Shown in pieces: positions 11,705-64,000 of a stretch of 64,000 nt of DNA. The notes below the pieces were generated by a model that was not told the origin of the DNA, made no database searches, and saw only the letters and a program-made list of their open reading frames with translations. This DNA comes from Metridium senile (Eukaryota; Cnidaria; Anthozoa; Actiniaria; Metridiidae): NCBI GenBank assembly GCA_949775045.1, contig OX459102.1, forward strand, positions 17,364,160 to 17,428,159. The letters run 5' to 3'. The stretch's first letter is position 1, and every line of letters starts with the position of its first letter. The position numbers and the translations under genes were made by a program.

Positions 11705-11891
11705 CTTAATGGGGTAAGGAAAGATAAAATGTTTCTTTTACATTTTGTAATATGCGGCCTTCAAAGAGGAGAAACAGGGGGTGAAGGGGGAAGAAGGGGT
11801 GACACATCGATAGAGGGAAAGAACAATCACTCTTAGCTGGTCCCTTTGAGTGGTGCATCTGGTGGGGCCTGGCCTATGGACTATCACGGGT

Positions 11892-12150
11892 GATGCATGC
11901 ATTGTGCAATACCGATAATTCCTTTCCTTTCCCCTCTTCTATAAACAAACCTTTGTGTGCTCAATTCATGACCAAGAAGTCATCGTCTGAATCATCAGTT
12001 TATTAAATTGGGCTATTCTGTTCTGTTAAGTAAATTCTTTGGAGATTTCTTCCTACTCGTTCTCAGTATTGCAGTTTCGATGGGAAATAGTTTTTCAGCT
12101 GTGGTTTCGGTTTTGCAGTAAAATATTTATTTCAGTATAGTCAGCGTTAA
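11892..12150. repeat. Local direct duplication, unit B
   Basis: Second copy of 10968-11213, same orientation, with several small insertions. A flanking block starting GGTAAGGAAAGATAAAAT also recurs at 11715, 12567 and 12724, so the whole 11-13 kb stretch is a patchwork of local duplications. Confidence 0.85.
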
Positions 12151-12169
12151 AGCCATAGCTATTATTATT

Positions 12170-12515
12170 ATATGGATAGTAGTGTTTTACCGGAAACTAA
12201 AACACTCGTATTTTCCATATTTTCACTAGTGAAGATATGAAAAAGTTATGTACCAAAAAGTCCCGGATGTACGTACGCGTCAAATCAAAACAACTTTCCC
12301 GCCCATTTCTCGTCGCTTGTTCGCTGAATTAAACATGGTTTCAAGTAAAACACTACTATCCATATAATAAAAAGAACATTACACGGTGGCTTGAAGATAT
12401 GAATTTTATTTTCTCGTGGTAAAAACAACATTTTACTCGTTCGCTGCACTCACTTGTAAAATATTGTTTTCACCAATCGAAAATAAAATTCATATCTTCG
12501 CGCCACCGTGTAATA
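12170..12515. repeat. Interspersed repeat, copy 2 with inverted end
   Basis: Matches 8470-8690. Its right part (from about 12455) repeats the GAATTTTATTTTC block in inverse orientation, so the full element is a foldback. A related hairpin occurs at 42350-42460. Confidence 0.7.
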
Positions 12516-12851
12516 TCCTCTATTTATCTTCCGTTATTTTCCTTTCGTTTTCATGTGTTTCGTAACGGGGTAAGGAAAGATAAAATGTTTCTTTTACATT
12601 TTGTGATATGTGGCCTTTCCCCCCTTTTGCAGTAAAAACAATTATTTATAGTCAGCATATCATAGAGTTACCCCTTTCGTTATTTTCCTTTTGTTTCCAT
12701 GTGCTTTTTATGTGTTTCTTACTGGTGAGGAAAGATAAAATATTTCTTTAACATTTTGTAATATGTGATCTTCAAAGAGGAGAAACAGGGGGTGGGGTGG
12801 GTGTAATGAAGGGGGAAGTAGGGGTGAGATAGAGAGGGGGAAAATAATTTA

Positions 12852-12888
12852 AGAAACAGTCAAACAAACAAACAAACAAACAAACAAA
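12852..12888. repeat. (CAAA)n microsatellite
   Basis: A short run of about seven CAAA units. Nothing else is supported between it and 13680. Confidence 0.85.
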
Positions 12889-13684
12889 GGAACATATTAA
12901 GTGTATTAACATTTTTATTTATTTCAAAGATTTTTCACTTTGTTATAAGAAGTTGACCATACGATCCTTTCCTAAGGCTAAAAATGCAAGGCATTATATA
13001 TTCATAAACAGTTAGCAGCCTGACTAAAGCACAAAGACTACGTTGGTGTTTCTATGGAAACAATTAGATTGAAATGGCACTTACGTATAAAACAGAGTGA
13101 CTTACAAACGTTACGGACGATAATCCGTCCGTTACTCTGACGTAGAATCAAGAGCCTTTCCGTGACAATATCTTTTTTCATTAAGGTGTACAGGTCACCA
13201 GTTTTGGCCCGATGAAGGATTAATGTCCTAAAGGTCAGTAACACTCTTTTATACATCGTATCAGTTACCATTTATACTCCATTTTAGTACAAGCACTAAA
13301 CCCATCAAACAATAAATATCATTACTATTTACTTTGTTCATACAGCTATTTCAAAATACGTTGAATACTAAAAAGTGCATTCCAAGACCAAAGGGCATTG
13401 TGGGTCTCATTAATTAGAAAACAAAAAACAAATATACAGCAATATTTGCTCCATAACTAGCTCTAGATTGGTTTCAATCGAATGTACTAAGAATAAAAGA
13501 ACTAATTAATAGATGCTGTCATAATTGTCGCTCTCTTTGATGTATTAATTGATATATATTTTACTTTAAATAATATTAAATGTCCTAGAATGCATTTCGG
13601 GAGTGCAATGCACTATTCAGTATGCAGTATTCTACGTTTTTTGAAATAGCTGTATTACACCAAATAATAGATGTAAATTAGTAA

Positions 13685-13751
13685 CAACCTCGTTCCCAGG
13701 GCCCTCTCCTTTTCCCAAACGCGAAGGGAGAGGGCCCTGGGAACGAGGTTG
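13685..13751. mobile_element. 67-bp perfect hairpin with perfect 9-bp target duplication
   Basis: The left arm 13685-13709 (starting CAACCTCGTTCCCAGGG) is exactly complementary over 25 bp to 13727-13751, around a 17-base loop. AATTAGTAA flanks both sides (13676-13684 and 13752-13760). It looks like a minimal Mutator-like foldback insertion. Confidence 0.85.
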
Positions 13752-13932
13752 AATTAGTAAATAATTATCGTTCAAATGTTTAGTGCGAGTACTCAACAGC
13801 CTGCGTTGGTTTTCTCTGTTAAGTTGTTAAATAATATTGATAATAAATACATATACTTTCACAGGCTTAAAATTAAAGATTTTAAGAGAGTAGACTGGGC
13901 ACCAGGTTATTAATTACAAGTAAACATGTCAA

Positions 13933-14257
13933 GAACACAGCGGTCAAACGACCACGCATGCGCGAAAATACAAGTAAATGATCCAGCACACAAATCTGAC
14001 ATTCGTACGGACGATGGAGTGTACGACTTTCATCGCCTTTTTCTCAAAATATAAAGAAAAATACAAAAGTATAGACTCATGGTAGCTTTAAAATATAACA
14101 AAGGTTATTTACACGGAACTTCAAGCTTATATATTCAGGAAATTTCTTCATAAATCGACTTCAAACATTGTAGTCCGAAACTCCTAAAGTTTACAATGGC
14201 AAATTTACCGCTGTGAAAATTTTGTCACGCATGCGTAGTCGTTTGATCGCTGTGTTC
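13933..14257. mobile_element. 325-bp TIR element
   Basis: The ends GAACACAGCGGTCAAACGAC and the complement of GTCGTTTGATCGCTGTGTTC form TIRs of about 32 bp with three mismatches. There is no coding capacity, and I could not identify a clear target duplication. Confidence 0.7.
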
Positions 14258-14955
14258 ATGTAAAGTACAATCATTGCAAAAGTACCTTTTTGTAAACTTA
14301 TAAATTTGAAATACTTTCACAGCTCTCATAAGAATTGGTTAAAATAAATCTATCTCTTGATAAGTCATGTTCGATATTTTGAAATGCATCTTTCTTTTTT
14401 CGTAGCAAAATTACATATATCGTAAGCAAATTTGGATTTCATAATAGTTTATATCCTTATTTGTAATCAAGCTCCCATATTTGGTAAGTAAATCTATATT
14501 TGGCAATCGCAATTCCTTATTCGGAATCAAGTTCCATAATTATATATATTATTTTATTTGCAAATGCTATTTTTTTTTTAATAAAAATAGTTCAATGTCC
14601 GACCAAAATGAATCTTAAAAATACCAAACCCCCTATATTAATTAGCTTTTATAATATTTCAACTTATTTAATAAAATTGTATTTTGATCTGTCTTCTCTA
14701 GTAGATGCGTCAACATCGTGGTCGAATGAATGTGTAGTAGGAAACGGAGCGAAACTGGAACCGAATTAACCTTCCTAGGTACCATTCTTCCTTCTTCTTA
14801 CCACAGGAAGACCAAATAAGAGACTTGCCAAAGTGTTGTCCAATGGTTTGTGTAGAACGTGACGCAAGCCAGCTTTAGTTATAATGAATGCTATATAATA
14901 CTATATAACAAATATGTACAGTCAAATTTGAAAATTCCTCCTAGCTAAAGCATCT

Positions 14956-59003
<44,048 letters not shown>

Positions 59004-59674
59004 GGTCTTTGATAGTTGTAGACATAAGGTTTTTGTCGGTGTAAGTGACTGGGTATCCAGTGAAGTGTAACGACACTAGGTCACTCAAGGAACGCCTACT
59101 TCAGCCTGATGTTACACCAATCAAGGTCTTGACCGTATCTGAAATAAGAACTCTCCATTAACGGTTTGTAACAGAATAATAATATCGCACATTTGCCGCA
59201 AGGAAATGGCGGTCGATGCAAGGGGACCTTGCAGCTGAAGTTAACCAGAGTTTTATCTTAAATAGTTCACTTGATTTATCGTGTATGTCTGCAATCCCGT
59301 GATTAATTGGCTTATTAACCCGCACTGTGATGCATGTTATGGACATAGTTTGGGATGGTAAAAACTCAGACGATTCCTATTGAAATACTTTAAAGTACTT
59401 TAAAATAGACATTATTGGCTCACGATTCTGCGTGTGTCGGTGTCAATTTCGGGACTTTTATCGATATATTAATAGATATTTTTAAAACGTACAAAAGGTA
59501 TCAAGTGAAAAAGCAAAAGATATATCCTGTGCAGTTAATAGCTTCCATCAATCCTGCGTATTTCGTAAAAGTTGCGGGATGTTAAAATACGAATATCAAG
59601 AGCATATAGGCTGGAATATAGTCAATAAATCTTCTATATCCCGCACCATCCCGCGTATTTCGGGACAGTTTCGG

Positions 59675-60045
59675 GATGTTAAAATACAAATATCAAGAGC
59701 CTTTATATCCCGCATATTTCGGGACAATGTCGGGATGTTAAAATACGAATATCAAGAGCCTTTAGTATTTCGCGACAATTTCGGGATATTAAAATACGAA
59801 TATCAAGAGTCCCGCGTATTTTGGGACAATTTCGGGATGTTAAAATACGAATATCAAGAGTCCCGCGTATTTCGGGACAATTTCGGGATGTTAAAATACC
59901 AATATCAAGAGTCCCGCGTATTTCGGGACAATTTCGGGATGTTAAAATACCAATATCAAGAGTCCCGCGTATTTCGGGACAATTTCGGGATGTTAAAATA
60001 CCAATATCAAGAGTCCCGCGTAATTCGGGACAATTTCGGGATGTT
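59675..60045. repeat. 51-bp tandem repeat
   Basis: GTTAAAATAC recurs at 59788, 59839, 59890, 59941 and 59992 (exact 51-bp steps), with earlier diverged units back to about 59570. Each unit has CCCGCGTATTTCGGGACAAT. Confidence 0.92.
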
Positions 60046-60878
60046 TATGTGAATGATCAGTGACATGTGGAGCGATAAGTGTTGATAAGAGAGACCGCTG
60101 ATCAGATCGTCGATCCATGCTATCAATAACCAAGATAGCGGTGTAACTACGACTGATAATTTGCGGTAGTTTTGTTTTCATAACGATCGATACGATCCAC
60201 TCCACGGAATCAAATACGTAATCTAGAGTAATCCAACCTAGACAATCCAATGCTAATCATTGTAGAGCAGTAAGAAACTGAAATTCATGAAAAACAAATT
60301 GGAAAAACGCCCTTGGAAATCGAAAGTTGAGAACAAAAATTAGTTGTGTGTTAATTAATGTGTAATTACTGAATAAAATTTGAGTGTGTATGATACTTAA
60401 AATATATATATATATATATAAATAAATAACATTCTTAACGTCTCAATCTTTTAGCTGGACACAGTCGCACAACTTGGCTCACATTTGAAGAGTCGGCAAC
60501 TGTGCTCTAGTCAGGACGGCTTAAGTCGGGTGATTTGTTTTTCACTTATCTAAGAGACAAACACCCCCTGTCGTATTTTTTGAAATACGAGAAAAAGCTC
60601 TGGTACCAAGATAAACAAACCCAATATTTTAAGGATTAAAATGTGGTTGAGAGAACTATTTCAAGAGTCGTGCCAATAATCTGATACCCCAGTGACGGGA
60701 TAGAGCCGTTAGCCCTTGAATGACATTAACAAGACAATCTACATAAGACCCCCTTATAAATGTCTATACTACTCATATCGAGCGATGTACCGCCGCACAC
60801 ATCACAACATAAAGCGCTTCCTTTTGAGGTTACCGAGTTTACTTTTGCCAAGAAACGACTACAGAAATAGCCGGTAGA

Positions 60879-61335
60879 CGACGAAAAATTGAGAAAGGTT
60901 CTACAGATGAAGAATAAAAAAATTGACTGGCTCTTCCAAATTAAAGACTCTAGAATAACTGATCGGCAAAAAGTCGTGATTGCACTACACAAATAAATGT
61001 TAGATATATAGTGACTTGTATTATGAAACACGAAAAATTGAGAAAGGTTCCACAACACAGATGTAGAATAAATAAATTGACTGGCTCTTCTATATTAAAG
61101 ACTCTAGAATAACTGATCGGCAAAACGTCGTGATTGCACTACACAAATAAATGTTAGATATATAGTGACTTGTATTATGAAACACGAAAAATTGAGAAAG
61201 GTTCCACAACACAGATGTAGAATAAATAAATTGACTGGCTCTTCTATATTAAAGACTCTAGAATAACTGATCGGCAAAACGTCGTGATTGCACTACACAA
61301 ATAAAAAGTAATTACATAGTGACTTGTATTACGAA
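60879..61335. repeat. About 152-bp tandem repeat, three units
   Basis: CGAAAAATTGAGAAAGGTTC starts units near 60880, 61031 and 61185; each contains ACTGATCGGCAAAA and GTCGTGATTGCACTACACAA. Confidence 0.92.
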
Positions 61336-61689
61336 AAAACAGAATCTACATCTGTCAGCGTGTTGTGCAATTCCCTAAAAAGGTCACACACAGACTAGGA
61401 TAAGTCCGATGTGAGCAAATGAGTCTTCGAGACATTTCTAATCGCGATGGTTTTTATCGTGTATTTATATTAAATATTGAAAAGAGTTTGTCTTCTGTGA
61501 GGTGTGAACGGTTTAAAGGGAAGGCGTTATACGCGGAAGTAATAAATAAACACATATCAACAACGATAGGAGAAACGGGAAGGAGAGTGTCAAAGATAAA
61601 GATAAAGAAAAAACGATAAAAACTACACGAATAAAAACACGTACATTGACATTGCAGTAGACAACCAGACTCGTGTCGAGCAGCACAAA

Positions 61690-62165
61690 CAAAAACGCAG
61701 ATAACAACAACAACAACAAATTACAGTCTTACAAACAACAACAATAACAACGTCTCAAGCAGCAACTCACTTGTACAACAAAAATACAAACAATCTACAA
61801 CAATTAACTCACAAACAAACAATTGCCCAAACTCAGTCGTGTCGAGCAGTGACGATGATGATGGCTGCGATAAGCAATAACACGGAAACACACAAACAAA
61901 AACACAGATAACAACAACAACAAATTACACTCTTACAAACAACATCAACAATAACAACAACAGCGTCTCGAGCAGCAATCACTTGTACAACAAACACACT
62001 AAAACACAGATAACAACAAATATTACACTCTTACAAACAACAACAACACCAACAATAACAACAACAGCGTCTCAAGCAGCAATCACTTGTACAACAAACA
62101 CACTAAAACACAGATAACAACAAATATTACACTCTTACAAACAACAACAACAGCGTCTCAAGCAG
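61690..62165. repeat. CAA-rich tandem repeat
   Basis: Four diverged units of about 90-130 bp, with CGTCTCAAGCAGCAATCACT and ACAGATAACAACAACAAAT; A/C-rich throughout. Confidence 0.85.
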
Positions 62166-62442
62166 CAGCCACTTGTACAACCAAAACACAAACAATCAAC
62201 AACAATTTAATAACTCACAACAAACAACTACATCAATAAACGAAAAACAACAACCTAAATTAAAGCGCATTAAATACAGCAATTACAGAAATATTAACAT
62301 CAACACAATTAACATACTAACAAAACAATATAAACAAACAAATCTCATTAATACAAATATACAATGTACGAAAGAGGTTGACGTCACACTCAAACCCATT
62401 CCCCTGACCTGAACTCATCTTCCCAAGAACTACAAAACTTGT

Positions 62443-62617
62443 ATATACACCTAATTGCAATAACATTGTCATATAAAAAAGGAATTACAAAATAGGAATT
62501 AATTAAAAGACAAAAGAAGAAGTTCAGCTTGAGTAATCTTCTTTTGTCTTTTAATCAATTCCTATTTTGCAATTTTCTTTTTTATATGACAATGTTATTG
62601 CAATTAGGTGTATATAT
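62443..62617. mobile_element. Foldback element, arms about 75 bp
   Basis: TATACACCTAATTGCAATAA at the left mirrors TTATTGCAATTAGGTGTATA at the right, and AAAAGACAAAAGAAG mirrors CTTCTTTTGTCTTTT near the centre. Confidence 0.85.
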
Positions 62618-62724
62618 CAAATATAAGTTTCAGTTAAACGATTTATAATTAAAGGGAATAAACCTACGATCAACAAGTAGGTATATCACCGTTGTGTGCT
62701 AGGAAACACTGATGAATGTAAAAT

Positions 62725-63200
62725 AGTTGAAGAGTATTATACTTACTGATGTTTAGGACGTTAATCCTTTGTAAAAATAGTAACTTAAACACCATATAAA
62801 AGAAAGTGTTACTTACTGTTGTTTAGGACGTTAATCCTTCGTTAGAATAAAAATAGGTAACTTATATACAATATAAAAGAAAGTGGTACTTACTGATGTT
62901 TAGGACGTTAATCCTCCGTTAGAATAAAAATAGGTAGCTTATATACAATATAAAAGAAAGCTAAGTGGTACTTACTGATGTTTAGGACGTTAATCCTTCG
63001 TTAGAGTAAAAATAGTAATTCTTGACTTTTTCCTCGGAGTCAGGTATCTTATACAAAGTATAAAAGAAAGTGTTACTTACTGGTCTTACTGACGTTTTTG
63101 GTTTAAACTGATTGGTATCTTATACACAGTATAAAAGAGAGTGCTCAGTACTATCTGTCGTTTCAGATGTTAATCCTTCGTTGGAGTATAAGTATTGTAG
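62725..63200. repeat. About 80-bp tandem repeat, six diverged units
   Basis: GTGTTACTTACTG(A/T)TGTTTAGGA, GTTAATCCTTCGTTAGA and ATACAATATAAAAGAAAG recur. Related sequence occurs at about 13090-13260 and 16160-16290. Confidence 0.85.
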
Positions 63201-63789
63201 GGGATATTATAAAGACAGTTCCTTTAAAGACTGACCGTCAACAATTGAGATATGTCGTGTACAACGCATAAAGGCGTTTCATTAAATCCTAAACAGCAAC
63301 AAAAAGTCTTTGGTGACCAGAAATAAGACATCGTTGTTGAAAGATAAGTGATAAGGATGTACGTAAATATATTCTATTCATGAAACTATTTGATCCTACG
63401 AGCGATTTAAAGTGACGGCAGTTCCTTCCGTATACATTCCTTGCAGTCTGTACCCAGAGATCAATGCGTGGGCGGATTATTGAACGTGTAAAAGAGTGTG
63501 ACTTTACAGTAGTTTAACTACGTGGGCAGGATCGTTAGAAGTATAAAGACTACGAATTGAATATATCAGATAAGCCAACCTCGCTTGCAAAATGTAATGC
63601 ATTTTCGAACAAAAACGAAGAAAAATTGGAGAGAAATATCCAGGGAAATAAATGCATACAAGCCGGCCTTGCAATGTTTTTTTTTTGTCAGTATACATCC
63701 ATATAAGATTTATAAAGATCAAAATTTTGCATGCAAAAATTAATGGAGGGAAAAAGGGAAAAGTATGTTTCGATCATGCAGCAAATTCT

Positions 63790-64000
63790 ACAATTTGTTT
63801 GCTGCAAAAATCTCGGTTTCTAAATAGCAGTGTTTTGCAGTAAATTACTTACCTAAGGACAGTTTTTGCTGACAATTTGTTTGCTGCAAAAATCTCGGTT
63901 TCTAAATAGCAGTCTTTTGCAGTAAATTACTTACCTAAGGACGGTTTTTGCTGACAATTTGTTTGCTGCAAAAATCTCGGTTTCTAAATTATAGCAGTGT
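63790..64000. repeat. 82-bp tandem repeat running off the window
   Basis: CTGCAAAAATCTCGGTTTCT at 63802, 63884 and 63966; the array continues beyond the right edge. Confidence 0.92.

Larger units (their letters stand above)
10286..14955. other. Intergenic region between SLC30A1 and the ADAMTS gene
   Basis: No conserved coding region is visible. The region presumably contains the SLC30A1 promoter and 5' UTR on the right of 10285 and the ADAMTS 3' UTR just below 14956. A candidate AATAAA on the - strand is at 14552-14557. The rest consists of the repeats listed separately. A 77-codon frame at 13038-13271 lies in repeat-like sequence. Confidence 0.6.
59004..64000. other. Region upstream of the ADAMTS gene
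   Basis: Presumably holds the ADAMTS promoter and 5' UTR. A TTATTTCAG at about 59140 on the - strand could be the acceptor of the first coding exon. No other gene is recognisable; the rest is the tandem and inverted repeats listed separately. Confidence 0.5.

Noticed and set aside
13038..13271. 77-codon - strand frame as a small gene
   Set aside because: The same sequence motifs recur at 16160-16290 and 62725-63200, so it is repeat DNA.
59579..60052. 157-codon repetitive frame (MLKYEYQES units)
   Set aside because: The 51-bp repeat length is a multiple of three, which keeps any frame open; the amino-acid sequence resembles no protein I know and the DNA is palindromic.
60726..61058. 110-codon - strand frame
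   Set aside because: Overlaps the start of a 152-bp tandem repeat; no recognisable domain.

Overview
This is animal genomic DNA: spliced genes with GT-AG introns, abundant microsatellites and a dense load of foldback and MITE-like repeats. Gene content and the type of repeats suggest an early-branching marine animal, most likely a cnidarian (anthozoan). That assignment is inference and nothing in the window proves it.

Layout. (1) 1-4409, + strand: the 3' end of a gene running in from the left. An EGF-like exon ends at 102 and a phase-compatible last exon at 4195-4409 encodes a transmembrane segment and short cytoplasmic tail. The intron between them holds a decayed reverse-transcriptase-type retroelement (about 700-2170, - strand) and other repeats. 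(2) 6168-10285, - strand: a complete three-exon zinc exporter of the SLC30A1/ZnT1 type, 445 residues. (3) 10286-14955: intergenic, built of MITEs, a local duplication and low-copy repeats. (4) 14956-59003, - strand: one very large gene for a secreted GON-domain ADAMTS metalloprotease of the ADAMTS9/ADAMTS20/gon-1 type. I could join 56 coding exons whose phases all match, giving 8646 nt (2881 residues plus stop): signal peptide, prodomain with furin site, HExxH catalytic domain, disintegrin-like, central TSP1, Cys-rich and spacer domains, 35 C-terminal TSP1 repeats and a GON domain. (5) 59004-64000: upstream DNA with tandem repeats and no recognisable gene.

The ADAMTS gene is the main biological interest. 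With 36 TSP1 repeats it has more than twice the 15 I recall for vertebrate ADAMTS9/20. Almost every C-terminal TSP1 repeat sits on its own phase 0-0 exon, so exon gain or loss keeps frame. One exon carries five near-identical 150-bp repeats with no introns. Three introns contain tandem arrays that copy a 3' splice site with the first bases of the neighbouring exon, which looks like the raw material or debris of the exon duplication that enlarged the gene. No operon, CRISPR array, phage or bacterial feature is present.

The two complete genes have no obvious functional link beyond both handling zinc: one exports zinc at membranes, the other is a secreted zinc protease. Exon coordinates come from reading splice sites and phase by eye; there is no transcript support.
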